A stretch of 64,000 nucleotides of DNA from Bacteroides caecimuris. Lineage in GTDB: Bacteria > Bacteroidota > Bacteroidia > Bacteroidales > Bacteroidaceae. Position 1 is the stretch's first letter; each line of letters begins with the position of its first letter. Under the pieces are notes generated by a model. It saw only the letters and a program-made list of their open reading frames with translations, had not been told where the DNA came from and searched no databases. Positions 49,816 to 59,433 of this stretch are shown here, one piece after another. The stretch is from positions 1,736,001 to 1,800,000 of the forward strand of contig NZ_CP015401.2 in assembly GCF_001688725.2 (NCBI RefSeq). The letters are read 5' to 3'. The translations under genes were made by a program, and so were the position numbers.

Positions 49816-52026
49816 ATGAGTAACACAACAAAAAAGGCATTTCCTGTGCTTAATATGCATTGTGCAGGATGTGCCAATAATGTAGAAAAAACAGTAAAAA
49901 AATTGCCAGGAGTCATTGAGGCTTTCGTTAATTTTGCTACCAATACATTGACCGTTTCTTATGAGAAAGAGCAGCTGACTCCCGGAGAGATTCGTGCGGC
50001 TGTGCTTGCGGCAGGTTATGATCTGATTGTGGAAGAAGCCCACAAAGAAGAACGTCAGGAAGAGGAACAGCATAAACGTTACACTCGTTTGAAGTGGAAG
50101 GTGATTGGAGCGTGGATTTTGGTAGTACCATTGTTGGTATATTCTATGATACTGATGCATGTGCCACATTCTAATGAGATTCAACTGGTACTTGCTATCC
50201 CTGTTATGGTCTTTTTCGGAGGTGGTTTCTTCACCGGAGCTTGGAAACAGGCTAAATTAGGACGGAGCAATATGGATACTTTGGTTGCGCTTAGTACCTC
50301 CATTGCTTTTCTGTTCAGTCTATTCAACACTTTCTTCCCCGAATTCTGGTATGACCGCGGATTGGAACCACATGTCTATTATGAGGCTTCTGCGGTGATT
50401 ATCGCTTTCGTTCTCACCGGAAAGTTGATGGAGGAACGTGCCAAAGGAAATACCTCGACAGCCATTCGTAAGTTGATGGGAATGCAGCCAAAGGCGGCTC
50501 GCGTTCTGCGCAATGGAGTGGAGGAGGAGATCTTGATTGAGAAACTTCAGGTAAGTGATTTGGTGGTTGTACGTCCAGGAGAGCAAATACCTGTGGACGG
50601 TCTGCTTTCCGAAGGCGACTCGTATGTCGATGAGAGTATGATTAGCGGTGAGCCGGTCCCGGTAGAAAAGAAGAAAGGTGATAAAGTATTGGCGGGAACG
50701 ATCAACCAGCGTGGCTCATTTATCATTCGTGCCGCACAGGTAGGCAGAGAGACAGTGCTTGCCCGCATTATCGCTATGGTGCAGGAAGCGCAGGGCAGCA
50801 AAGCTCCCGTGCAACGCATTGTCGATCGTATTACGGGGATTTTTGTACCTGTCGTATTGTTCATTGCCATTCTGACATTTGTATTGTGGGTCACCATTGG
50901 TGGCAGTGAATATATCTCTTATGGTATTCTGTCGGCTGTTTCTGTTCTTGTCATTGCTTGCCCGTGTGCTTTGGGGCTTGCTACACTTACTGCGTTGATG
51001 GTAGGTATAGGTAAAGCTGCCAGCCAGCATATTCTGATTAAAGATGCAGTGGCTTTGGAACAAATGCGCAAAGTAGACGTCGTTGTTCTGGACAAAACAG
51101 GAACTCTGACTGAAGGTCATCCTACAGCTACTGGATGGTTATGGGCGCAGTCGCAGGAACCATATTTCAAAGGTGTACTTTTAGCTGCGGAAATGAAATC
51201 GGAGCATCCGCTTGCCGGTGCTATTGTCTCTGCGCTTCAGGACGAAGAAAAAATAAAACCTGCTGCGTTGGATAGCTTTGAAAGCATTACGGGAAAAGGA
51301 ATCAAAGCCTCGTATGAGGGGCATACTTACTGGGTAGGCAGCCATAAACTCCTGAAAGATTTCAGTGCGACAGTAAGCGATGTGATGGCTGAAATGCTGG
51401 TTTGCTATGAATCGGACGGTAACGGCATCATTTACTTTGGACGTGAAAACGAGTTGCTGGCTATCATTGCTGTTTCCGACCCGATAAAGGCTACTTCTGT
51501 CGAAGCAGTGAAGGAACTGAAACGTCAAGGGATTGACATCTGTATGCTGACGGGTGACGGGCAACGGACTGCACTAGCCGTTTCTTCTCGTTTAGGAATC
51601 GAACGATTTGTTGCCGATGCTCTGCCGGATGATAAGGCAGAATTTGTACGTGAGCTTCAAATGCAGGGAAAGAAGGTTGCGATGGTGGGCGATGGTATCA
51701 ATGATTCGCAGGCATTGGCATTGGCTGACGTCAGCATTGCCATGGGAAAAGGAACGGATATTGCTATGGACGTGGCTATGGTGACGTTGATGACATCGGA
51801 CTTATTGTTGCTTCCTAAAGCCTTCCAATTGTCGAAGCAGACGGTCAAACTGATTCATCAGAATCTTTTCTGGGCGTTTATTTATAACCTGATCGGTATT
51901 CCTATTGCTGCCGGTATCTTGTTCCCGCTGAATGGTTTGTTATTGAATCCGATGCTGGCAAGTGCTGCAATGGCGTTCTCCAGTGTGAGCGTAGTGCTCA
52001 ATTCTTTGAGTTTGGGACGAAAATAA
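49816..52026 (+). CDS. copA: Copper-translocating P1B-type ATPase
   Basis: 736 residues from the ATG at 49816 ([19 protein letters not shown]); the 26-codon upstream extension lacks domain sequence. One N-terminal HMA domain (MHCAGC), eight membrane helices with the ion-binding CPC in [19 protein letters not shown], phosphorylation site [14 protein letters not shown]-like [10 protein letters not shown], and [15 protein letters not shown]. The CPC and the HP pair ([11 protein letters not shown]) identify a Cu+/Ag+ exporter. It pumps copper from cytosol to periplasm at the cost of ATP. Last gene of the locus. Confidence 0.93.
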   Translation: MSNTTKKAFPVLNMHCAGCANNVEKTVKKLPGVIEAFVNFATNTLTVSYEKEQLTPGEIRAAVLAAGYDLIVEEAHKEERQEEEQHKRYTRLKWKVIGAWILVVPLLVYSMILMHVPHSNEIQLVLAIPVMVFFGGGFFTGAWKQAKLGRSNMDTLVALSTSIAFLFSLFNTFFPEFWYDRGLEPHVYYEASAVIIAFVLTGKLMEERAKGNTSTAIRKLMGMQPKAARVLRNGVEEEILIEKLQVSDLVVVRPGEQIPVDGLLSEGDSYVDESMISGEPVPVEKKKGDKVLAGTINQRGSFIIRAAQVGRETVLARIIAMVQEAQGSKAPVQRIVDRITGIFVPVVLFIAILTFVLWVTIGGSEYISYGILSAVSVLVIACPCALGLATLTALMVGIGKAASQHILIKDAVALEQMRKVDVVVLDKTGTLTEGHPTATGWLWAQSQEPYFKGVLLAAEMKSEHPLAGAIVSALQDEEKIKPAALDSFESITGKGIKASYEGHTYWVGSHKLLKDFSATVSDVMAEMLVCYESDGNGIIYFGRENELLAIIAVSDPIKATSVEAVKELKRQGIDICMLTGDGQRTALAVSSRLGIERFVADALPDDKAEFVRELQMQGKKVAMVGDGINDSQALALADVSIAMGKGTDIAMDVAMVTLMTSDLLLLPKAFQLSKQTVKLIHQNLFWAFIYNLIGIPIAAGILFPLNGLLLNPMLASAAMAFSSVSVVLNSLSLGRK

Positions 52027-52205
52027 GAAGCGAACCATAAAAAGACAGGAACCTGTAAGCAGCAAACACTGAATAGTAAGCTGTAATTTACGAACAGTGA
52101 ACAACAAATAATAGACGGTGAATACTTTGCGGATAATGTGCAATTTATTCACCGTTCATTGTTTTACAACTCACCATTTATGTTTTCTATCGTCCTTCGT
52201 ATAAA

Positions 52206-53045
52206 TTATCTGTTTCTAAATTCCAATGGCGTCATTCCTACATATCGTCTGAAATACTTGCCAAAGAAAGAGGCACTGGGAAAGTTTAGAGAATATGCTA
52301 TCTCTTGGATAGTCATATTGGTCCCTTTCAGTTTGGCTTTAGCATCCATAATAACGATATAAGCAATGGTGTCCAATACACTTTTACCTGTCACTTGTCT
52401 TACTGTCGTACTTAAATGCTGAAGAGATATTCCTAGCTCATCTGCGTAGAATTGTGCACGACGTTCGTTTTTATAATTCTCCGTGATAACACGAATCAGT
52501 TCCCGGCAGATTTCTTTTTTTCGATTCGAACTACCGTTCTCACCCGGAAATTTATGATATATCAATCGTATGCTTGTCAGGATAGTCTGAAGAGACAATT
52601 CAACCAATTCAGCATCCATATCGAAGTTTTCATTGCAACTGGCCCGTGATAATAGGGCAAAATAGTCTTTCAGATAATTGGCTACCTCTTCATTAAGAGG
52701 AACCACCGGCTGTTCTATCAGTTTGGGATATGCGTTACCAATACTCTTCATCAGGTTGATTCGTCCGAAGCAATACGCGGAAAAGCCGGCAAAGCAAAGG
52801 CATACCTTTTCTGTTCTCTCCCGAAACTGAATGATTGTTCCCGGTAACAGAGTTATCAGGTCATTAGGACGAATCTCGTAATCAAGCAGATTGATGGAGG
52901 CTTTCATTGAACCTTCGGTACAGATGGCAACAATACATGCTTGCAACCGGCAAGATTGCTTGTAAATATTGAGAATGTCTTCTGTTACATTCGTCCATGC
53001 TAATACTTCGGTAGGCAAGTCTACCTGTGGAAAGTCCATTTTCAT
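52206..53045 (-). CDS. AraC-family transcriptional regulator
   Basis: 279 residues. N-terminal cupin-like sensing domain (about 20-150, with IRPNDLITLLPGTIIQFRER), C-terminal AraC DNA-binding domain (about 180-279) with two helix-turn-helix segments: YADELGISLQHLSTTVRQV and IQEIAYSLNFPSASFFGKYF, ending RYVGMTPLEFR. It faces copA tail to tail and may or may not regulate the copper genes. It is divergent from lipB (66-bp gap). The inducer cannot be read from the sequence. Confidence 0.93.
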   Translation of the reverse strand: MKMDFPQVDLPTEVLAWTNVTEDILNIYKQSCRLQACIVAICTEGSMKASINLLDYEIRPNDLITLLPGTIIQFRERTEKVCLCFAGFSAYCFGRINLMKSIGNAYPKLIEQPVVPLNEEVANYLKDYFALLSRASCNENFDMDAELVELSLQTILTSIRLIYHKFPGENGSSNRKKEICRELIRVITENYKNERRAQFYADELGISLQHLSTTVRQVTGKSVLDTIAYIVIMDAKAKLKGTNMTIQEIAYSLNFPSASFFGKYFRRYVGMTPLEFRNR

Positions 53046-53098
53046 AGTTGTGTTTGTTATATTGGGCCAACAAATGTACGCATTTTCTTTTTATTTCT

Positions 53099-53106
53099 TA
53101 TCTTTG
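53099..53106 (+). promoter_or_regulatory. -7 element 4 bases before the lipB start (possible leaderless mRNA)
   Basis: TATCTTTG with TTTT between it and the ATG at 53111. This is the same arrangement as at the YigZ and helicase genes. Confidence 0.55.
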
Positions 53107-53110
53107 TTTT

Positions 53111-53794
53111 ATGAAAACATTTTTTATTGATTGGAGTTTGATATCGTACACCGAAGCATGGCAACGGCAAACAGAATGGTTTGATAACATTGTCCGGGCA
53201 AAAGCTCAGGGCGAGAGTTATGAAAACCGTATTGTGATGTGCGAACATCCCCATGTTTATACATTAGGACGTAGCGGGAAGGTAAATAATATGTTGTTGA
53301 GTGATGAACAACTGAAAGCAATGGATGCCACCCTTTATCATATTGATCGGGGAGGGGACATTACTTATCATGGTCCGGGACAATTGGTATGTTATCCGAT
53401 AGTAAACTTGGAGGAATTTCAGTTAGGATTGAAAGAGTATGTTCATTTGCTGGAAGAAGCGGTGATTCGGGTATGTGCTTCTTATGGCATTGAGGCCGGA
53501 CGTCTGGAGAAAGCGACGGGAGTCTGGTTGGAGGGTGATACTCCTCGTGCGCGTAAGATTTGTGCTATCGGAGTGAGAAGCAGCCATTATGTCACCATGC
53601 ATGGACTGGCTTTGAATGTGAATACTGATTTACGTTATTTCAGTTATATCCACCCTTGCGGATTTATAGATAAAGGCGTCACTTCTCTTCGTCAAGAATT
53701 AAAGTATGATGTGCCGATGGACGAAGTGAAGCAACGCCTCGAAGAGGAACTTAGAAAACTATTCCAACTCCCAGTTGCCAGGTGCGGCGCATAA
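53111..53794 (+). CDS. lipB: Octanoyltransferase (lipoate protein ligase B)
   Basis: 227 residues from the ATG at 53111 (MKTFFIDWSLISYTEAWQRQ); the upstream extension overlaps the promoter. Family motifs: HPHVYTLGRSGK, DRGGDITYHGPGQLVCYPIV, and the catalytic Lys/Cys pair in KICAIGVRSSHYVTMHGLALNVN and IHPCGFIDKGVTSL. It moves an octanoyl group from acyl-carrier protein to lipoyl domains such as those of the glycine cleavage H protein. Its 3' end overlaps the 3' end of the PorV/PorQ-like gene by 44 bases. Confidence 0.95.
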   Translation: MKTFFIDWSLISYTEAWQRQTEWFDNIVRAKAQGESYENRIVMCEHPHVYTLGRSGKVNNMLLSDEQLKAMDATLYHIDRGGDITYHGPGQLVCYPIVNLEEFQLGLKEYVHLLEEAVIRVCASYGIEAGRLEKATGVWLEGDTPRARKICAIGVRSSHYVTMHGLALNVNTDLRYFSYIHPCGFIDKGVTSLRQELKYDVPMDEVKQRLEEELRKLFQLPVARCGA

Positions 53795-54671
53795 AGCAAT
53801 CTTTATCAGCCAAAGCGTATGAGAAATCTGCACGTATCGGCCAGAAGTTTATTCCGCAGCCTAGGGTGCCGTAGTTGCCCGCTCCTTTGTTGTTGTCTCC
53901 GAAATGGTAACCTGCACGGATAACTCCATATTTCAGGAAATTATATTCGGCTCCTATACCAGCCTGGAGATGACGGATTTCGAAGGGGAGCAGATAGTTG
54001 AAATCGAGCGCTACCTGCAAACAGTTTTCTATGCTGAATGGCAGGTCGATTGTACCTCCCAATCCTAATTTGGCGGGTAACTTTTGTCCGTCCAGCTTTT
54101 TGCCAATGTTGGCAGCTTGGAAACCAATGCTCCAGGAAGCCATTTCGTCCAATAGAGCCATATTGCGATGGTAAGTTGCGCTGAAGTCCAGACAAACGCT
54201 ATTCTTGCTGTCTGCGCTTTCCGCAGCTTTGGCTTGCAGGTATCTGAACGTTAATGAAAGAGACAGATTCTTGGCTATATCTCTGAAATAAGCAGCTTCT
54301 AAATCCCAGATATGAGGACGGTAATCGAACACTTTGGGATCTTTGAAATGCTGGAAACCTACAGCAAATCCATGTATGCCTTCCCTTCCGATCCGGTAGA
54401 AAAGGGAGGCGCTATGTAGCGCATAATCCTGGTTGATTTTAGCGTATGAATAACTCGCCCCCATCACTTCTTGTGAGAAAGCGATGGTAGAAGCATTATG
54501 AAAAATAGCTGTACTACCCTTATCGGTAGCAGCTAATCCTGTACCTGCCATACCTGCCGATTGGGCGTCTGGGGTAAGCTCTAGAAAATAGGCGCTTGCC
54601 ATTTCTTGTGCTCCCAGCAAAGTGGGGAATAAACACGAGGCGAGAAGGAAATGTTTTACTCGTTTCATCAT
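53751..54671 (-). CDS. PorV/PorQ-family outer-membrane protein
   Basis: 306 residues starting MMKRVKHFLLASCLF with a signal peptide (cleavage near LGAQE). The family core SAGMAGTGLAATDKGSTAIFHN and a barrel of alternating strands ending QLGVGIVF match PorV/PorQ-type proteins, FadL-like barrels. PorV and PorQ are linked to type IX secretion in other Bacteroidota, but no T9SS core gene is in this window. The start ATG at 54671 overlaps the TGA of the upstream esterase-DUF1460 gene (ATGA), implying translational coupling and a shared job at the envelope. Confidence 0.85.
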   Translation of the reverse strand: MMKRVKHFLLASCLFPTLLGAQEMASAYFLELTPDAQSAGMAGTGLAATDKGSTAIFHNASTIAFSQEVMGASYSYAKINQDYALHSASLFYRIGREGIHGFAVGFQHFKDPKVFDYRPHIWDLEAAYFRDIAKNLSLSLTFRYLQAKAAESADSKNSVCLDFSATYHRNMALLDEMASWSIGFQAANIGKKLDGQKLPAKLGLGGTIDLPFSIENCLQVALDFNYLLPFEIRHLQAGIGAEYNFLKYGVIRAGYHFGDNNKGAGNYGTLGCGINFWPIRADFSYALADKDCFMRRTWQLGVGIVF

Positions 54672-56227
54672 CAGTTATTTTTAGAGTGAGACATCCGGAC
54701 AATACGTATGCCTGTCCACGATTTGTTGTTGTTTAGCATGTGGTTGAGGGGTTCGTCGCTGACAACTACTTTTCCCAATGTAGAAGAAGCGTGTAGCAGA
54801 TGCAGTTTTCCCTCTTTATATTCTGCTATTCCCACATGGGCAATGTCCAGTCCGGGCATCTTTGTTGTAATAGCAATAATGTCTCCATTCATGATCCAGG
54901 GCAATCCGGCTTCGGGCAGTTCGCTTTTCGGCAACCAATGTACGACTTTTCCGGAGATTGCTTTTTCATATTCGGCCATTTGGCGTACATTTTCCGGTGA
55001 ATCAGCCAATTTTTTATATTGCTTGGGGTGGGTAGACATATACGAAAGAGATATTTTCTGGGTATGCGCACTGTTTTTGGCAGTAATATCGGTGAGGAAT
55101 CCGTGGCGGATTCCGTTCTCTATCCATTCGGAAGTATAATGCAAACGGGAAGGATATCCGTTGATGATGCCATCTCGATAACGTATTTTTTGCAGATTGT
55201 CGGCAAAGGAAGAACTGAGTGCCTGTGCCAGCGTGTATTCTACGAAAGTGAGGCAATCTACGGCATCAGTCCGGATTACTAATGATTCTTCTCCGTCTTG
55301 GTCTAATGTGTTAGCCACGTATTTAGTTCCCAGGTAAGATTTCCCGATTCGCAACATGGGTTCGGGGTTTTCCGGGAATACAACACCGTCGCGCAACCAT
55401 TTCTCCAATTCCTGTGTCCATTGTTGCTTGTATTTAAAATGGTCCTTAAATCCCCAGCCATGTCCTCCGGTAGGATAAACATGGAGAGTTGCCGGAACCT
55501 TATATTTTTGTAAAGCGAGGTAATAGTTCACTCCGTGATAAGGTGCTACGGAAGGGTCGTCGGAGGTAAGAACGATAAATGCTTGTGGAGTATCGGGCGT
55601 TACTTGCAATTCGGCAGAAAACTTCTGTATTTGTTCCATTGTTGGACTTTTGCCGAGCAATGCAGTTCTTGTATTTCCCCGGGTGATTTGCATCATTGTA
55701 ACCACCGGATAAAGTAGTATCTGAAAGTCCGGACGTGTTTCCGAATTGTAGTGAGTGGCGAGTGTAGCAGTTAAATGCCCTCCCGCAGAGGCTCCCATTA
55801 ATCCTACCTTGTAAGGATTGACATTCCATTCTTTGGCATGTTGGCGTACCATGCGAATGGCTTGTTCGGCATCTGATACGGGGACTTCCCAATGTCCGTT
55901 CGGCATCCGGTATTTTAATACCATATAGGTAATACCTTGTTCGCAGAACCAAGGAGCCATATCATTTCCCTCACTATTCATACTCAGTCCACGATATCCG
56001 CCTCCGGGACACATGATAATAGCCATTCCATTCGGCTTTTCCGGGTGGTAAACCGTCAGGGTGGGATGCGTGACATTCGTGATAAAATGAGGACGTGTTT
56101 CCTGCTCTTCTCCGGTTAGTCCACTGGAGTTGGGAGCACCGTCGGGCCACAAAGGTAGCTCGACGGGCTGCTGCGCAAATGATATGGCAGTTACAAGTGA
56201 TACTATAATGGATAATAGTCTCCTCAT
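54671..56227 (-). CDS. Secreted alpha/beta-hydrolase (BD-FAE-like) fused to DUF1460 NlpC/P60-like domain
   Basis: 518 residues with a signal peptide (cleavage near SFAQQ). The N-terminal alpha/beta hydrolase (about 20-285) has MCPGGGYRGL, MGASAGGHLTATLATHY, the acid LTSDDPSVAP and PTGGHGWG. The C-terminal DUF1460 domain (about 295-515) has the Cys in AVDCLTFVEYTLAQ and His in LDIAHVGIAEY, an NlpC/P60-type amidase-peptidase pattern acting on peptidoglycan or related peptides. A paralogous first domain is at 7020. Upstream of, and coupled by ATGA to, the PorV/PorQ-like gene. Confidence 0.88.
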   Translation of the reverse strand: MRRLLSIIVSLVTAISFAQQPVELPLWPDGAPNSSGLTGEEQETRPHFITNVTHPTLTVYHPEKPNGMAIIMCPGGGYRGLSMNSEGNDMAPWFCEQGITYMVLKYRMPNGHWEVPVSDAEQAIRMVRQHAKEWNVNPYKVGLMGASAGGHLTATLATHYNSETRPDFQILLYPVVTMMQITRGNTRTALLGKSPTMEQIQKFSAELQVTPDTPQAFIVLTSDDPSVAPYHGVNYYLALQKYKVPATLHVYPTGGHGWGFKDHFKYKQQWTQELEKWLRDGVVFPENPEPMLRIGKSYLGTKYVANTLDQDGEESLVIRTDAVDCLTFVEYTLAQALSSSFADNLQKIRYRDGIINGYPSRLHYTSEWIENGIRHGFLTDITAKNSAHTQKISLSYMSTHPKQYKKLADSPENVRQMAEYEKAISGKVVHWLPKSELPEAGLPWIMNGDIIAITTKMPGLDIAHVGIAEYKEGKLHLLHASSTLGKVVVSDEPLNHMLNNNKSWTGIRIVRMSHSKNN

Positions 56228-56233
56228 AATTAT

Positions 56234-58222
56234 TTATTTAACTTTCATTGAAGCTTTTATAATGTAGAGAATCAGTAAAGCATACGCTCCTAATGCCAAC
56301 ACTTCTGACCAAGTATTGTTCAACCATGCCTCATTAACCAGATTGATTCCACCAAAGCGCATCGCGGCACTGACTACTCCCATCAATGCACCTCCGGCAA
56401 TGAAACCGGATGCCAGTAAGGTTCCTTTTTCACCTCTTTCCGTATTCAGAGATGCATCTTTGCTACGTGTTGTAACAAACCAATTCACTGCTCCACCCAC
56501 TACCAACGGCACATTCAGTTCCAATGGAATAAACATACCCAATGCGAATGCTAATGCAGGAATTTTACAAAGAGTCAGAATTATAGCTAAGACAGCCCCA
56601 ATGCCATATAACAACCAGGGTGCACCTACACCACTCATCAGTGGCTCGATAACCGCTGCCATCGCATTTGCTTGCGGAGCAGCCAGCGCGCCACTTGTAA
56701 ATCCGTAGGTCTTATTCAGGATAATCATTACACCGCCTACTGTTGCAGCTGATACGATTGTTCCCAAGAATTTCCATGTTTCCTGTTTGGTAGGCGTACT
56801 TCCGAGCCAGTAACCAATCTTCAAGTCGGTGATAAAACCTCCTGCCATCGACAGTGCGGTACATACTACACCACCCATTACCAATGCGGCAACCATGCCC
56901 GAAGGACCTTTCAGTCCGACAGCTACCATCACTACGGAAGCCAAAATCAGTGTCATCAATGTCATTCCCGAAACCGGATTAGTACCTACAATCGCAATGG
57001 CATTAGCTGCTACCGTGGTGAACAGGAAAGAGATGCCGGCAACCAATAAGATGGCTACCAATGTATGTAACAAATTCCCTTGCATGACATCGAAGTAGAA
57101 GAATAATACGATTAAAATCAGTGTGATGATGGAACCGATAGCGATAATCTTCATGGAAAGATCCCGTTGTGTGCGGATAATGTTTTTCTCTACATTTCCT
57201 TTACCACCCATCTCTTTGGCTGCCAGTCCGACAGCGCTCTTGATGATGCTCCAGGAACGGATAATGCCGATCACACCTGCCATAGCGATACCGCCGATAC
57301 CGATGCTCTTGGCATAATATTTGAATATTTCTTCCGGACTCATCATCCCTACAGTAGAGGTGATTTCCGGGTTCCATGCATTCAGTACACTGTCTCCCCA
57401 AATAGCAGACATTCCCGGAATGATAATCCACCACACAGCCAGTGAACCGGCACAAATGATGGAAGCATATTTCAGTCCGACGATATATCCCAAACCAAGC
57501 ACAGCGGCACCAGTGTTTACCTTGAATACCAACTTCGCCTTTTCTGCCAGCATTTCTCCGGCACTGCAAACACGGGTGGTAAAATTCTCGTTCCACCATC
57601 CGAATGTCGCTACGATGAAGTCATATAGCCCACCAATCATACCTGCCATCAATAACGGTTTAGCCTGGCTGCCGCCTTTTTCGCCGGAGATTAACACTTG
57701 TGTAGTGGCTGTTGCTTCCGGAAAAGGATATTTTCCATGCATGTCACTGACGAAGTATTTACGGAAAGGGATCAGGAATAGAATACCCAATACGCCACCC
57801 AATAAAGAGCTGATGAATACCTGCATGAAAGTAACCGTCATCTCGGGATATTTAGCTTGGAGAATATAAAGAGCGGGGAGGGTGAAGATCGCTCCGGCAA
57901 CGATTACTCCGGAACAAGCTCCGATAGACTGGATAATCACGTTTTCTCCCAACGCATTTTTTCTTTTGGCAGCTCCGGAAACTCCTACGGCAATGATCGC
58001 AATTGGAATAGCTGCTTCAAATACCTGTCCGACCTTCAATCCTAGATAGGCTGCGGCGGCCGAAAAAAGGATTGCCATGGCAATACCCCATGCTACTGAC
58101 CAGATATTAACTTCCGGATAATTTTTTGAGGGACCCATCAACGGGTTGTACACTTCCCCAGGTTTCAACTCTCTGAACGCATTCTCGGGTAACCCGGTGA
58201 ATTTGTCTTCTTCTTGTTTCAT
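56234..58222 (-). CDS. OPT family oligopeptide transporter
   Basis: 662 residues with about 15-16 membrane segments. N-terminal family motif (LPENAFRELKPGEVYNPLMG), glycine-rich membrane segments (GMFIPLELNVPLVVGGAVNW) and GSIITLIL-type helices fit the prokaryotic OPT family, which imports oligopeptides or metal chelates by proton symport. The stop of this gene lies 7 bases before the start region of the DUF1460 fusion gene on the same strand, so the two are probably one operon: peptide uptake beside a peptidoglycan-active enzyme. Full-length. Confidence 0.92.
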   Translation of the reverse strand: MKQEEDKFTGLPENAFRELKPGEVYNPLMGPSKNYPEVNIWSVAWGIAMAILFSAAAAYLGLKVGQVFEAAIPIAIIAVGVSGAAKRKNALGENVIIQSIGACSGVIVAGAIFTLPALYILQAKYPEMTVTFMQVFISSLLGGVLGILFLIPFRKYFVSDMHGKYPFPEATATTQVLISGEKGGSQAKPLLMAGMIGGLYDFIVATFGWWNENFTTRVCSAGEMLAEKAKLVFKVNTGAAVLGLGYIVGLKYASIICAGSLAVWWIIIPGMSAIWGDSVLNAWNPEITSTVGMMSPEEIFKYYAKSIGIGGIAMAGVIGIIRSWSIIKSAVGLAAKEMGGKGNVEKNIIRTQRDLSMKIIAIGSIITLILIVLFFYFDVMQGNLLHTLVAILLVAGISFLFTTVAANAIAIVGTNPVSGMTLMTLILASVVMVAVGLKGPSGMVAALVMGGVVCTALSMAGGFITDLKIGYWLGSTPTKQETWKFLGTIVSAATVGGVMIILNKTYGFTSGALAAPQANAMAAVIEPLMSGVGAPWLLYGIGAVLAIILTLCKIPALAFALGMFIPLELNVPLVVGGAVNWFVTTRSKDASLNTERGEKGTLLASGFIAGGALMGVVSAAMRFGGINLVNEAWLNNTWSEVLALGAYALLILYIIKASMKVK

Positions 58223-58274
58223 AATTTCTATAATTTGCTAATGTGTTAATTTACATTTCCGTCCTCAAAGTAAA

Positions 58275-58305
58275 CAAAAAAAAAGGAGAACCGAAAGATT
58301 CTCCT
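58275..58305 (-). terminator. Intrinsic terminator after the DUF1573 gene
   Basis: On the minus strand AGGAGAA pairs with TTCTCCT around a short loop (58284-58305), followed by about nine T residues (58275-58283). It lies after the DUF1573 stop and before the OPT gene. Confidence 0.88.
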
Positions 58306-58327
58306 TTATGTAATAGTCTATTTTTTC

Positions 58328-58723
58328 CTACTTTGCATCTTTTGCTGTCATATCGCCTTCGATATACAATCTTACCATCTCTGTTTTGGCGTTGGTGCGC
58401 AAGGTGATTGATTTTTTGAAATGTCCCGGATATTTGCCTGTTCCGTTATAAGTCACCTTGATTGTTCCCTTTTTGCCCGGCATGATGGGCTCCTTTGTAT
58501 ATTCGGGTACTGTACATCCGCAAGAGGCTACAGCCTGATGGATCACCAAAGGGGCATCGCCGATATTAGTAAAGGTAAATGTGCAACTGACAACCGGGCT
58601 GTTTTCAGAAAACTTACCGAAATCGTGAGTTGTTTTGTCAAGCTTGATATCTGCATTTGTTTGTGCAAATGCAAAACTTACGCCCATTACTAACAGGGTC
58701 ATTAAAAAAAGTATCTTTTTCAT
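58328..58723 (-). CDS. DUF1573 domain-containing secreted protein
   Basis: 131 residues: signal peptide (cleavage near FAFAQ) and one immunoglobulin-like DUF1573 domain (about 22-128) with HDFGKFSENSPVVSCTF, ASCGCTVPEYTKEPIMPGKK and TYNGTGKYPGHFKKSITL. The CGC motif is characteristic of the family. Function is unknown; the domain is found in many surface or periplasmic proteins of Bacteroidota and may be a binding module. Single gene with its own terminator. Confidence 0.9.
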   Translation of the reverse strand: MKKILFLMTLLVMGVSFAFAQTNADIKLDKTTHDFGKFSENSPVVSCTFTFTNIGDAPLVIHQAVASCGCTVPEYTKEPIMPGKKGTIKVTYNGTGKYPGHFKKSITLRTNAKTEMVRLYIEGDMTAKDAK

Positions 58724-58820
58724 TTTTCCTTCTCTTTTTGATTACAAATGACAAAGATAATGCTTTTCCCCTAAAATATACTTTATAGAGTGCGAAATAG
58801 TATTAAACGATTCTCTTTTG

Positions 58821-59426
58821 CTATTTTGAGAGTTGGAATCCGAGCATCATTCCATCGTAATTTTCGGCCAGTGAACTAACTGTTTTCAGTGCGGTACTGC
58901 TACTTTTGCTACCGATGAAAGCCATCAGTTTCAACAGTTTGTCCGAGTTGAACAGTAACTCCAGCGAGCTGGAACTGCAATTTACTTTAGCGTGCAGGTT
59001 CAGAAGTTTCAAATACTTCAAATCAACTTGTTTGGTTGAAGCATTGTAGGAGTAAGTGCCTTTCAATGTTTTCTTGCCCACTGTGCTGGTGAAAGTACTG
59101 TCGGCATTGAAAGTGAAACTCATTTGGCCATCTTTAATACCTATTTTGCTTAATTGTTCGTTCAGCTTATTTTCAGCCATAGTAGCTGCGGCAGCTCCAC
59201 CTGCTTTCATTAGTAAGTTATCCGATTCGAACTCTACTGCCGAACCTTTGTAGCTCCATGTTCCGGTCATGTCGATAGATTCGGTGGTTCCGGTGATGGC
59301 ATTTACTACTTTTGAAATGTTGTCCTTATTAAATAAGTCGGACCATGATTGCGCCTGGCTGTTAGTTGCCATTAGCATAAATACTGCCATAAAGGCGATA
59401 GATAAAAAATTCTTTTTCATTTTCAT
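58821..59426 (-). CDS. DUF4923 family secreted protein
   Basis: About 201 residues from the start at 59426 (MKMKKNFLSIAFMAV); starts at 59420 and 59444 are alternatives. A signal peptide (cleavage near SQAQS) is followed by a lipocalin-like or beta-rich domain with MTGTWSYKGSAVEF, GQMSFTFNADSTFTSTVGKK and GTYSYNAS. This matches DUF4923, a small Bacteroides family of unknown function. Single gene, downstream of engB on the same strand. Confidence 0.85.
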   Translation of the reverse strand: MKMKKNFLSIAFMAVFMLMATNSQAQSWSDLFNKDNISKVVNAITGTTESIDMTGTWSYKGSAVEFESDNLLMKAGGAAAATMAENKLNEQLSKIGIKDGQMSFTFNADSTFTSTVGKKTLKGTYSYNASTKQVDLKYLKLLNLHAKVNCSSSSLELLFNSDKLLKLMAFIGSKSSSTALKTVSSLAENYDGMMLGFQLSK

Positions 59427-59433
59427 TCTTCTT

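Noticed and set aside
53751..54671. Evidence for a type IX secretion system from the PorV/PorQ-like protein
   Set aside because: No Por core genes are in the window and the family also has members outside T9SS, so only the barrel family is claimed.
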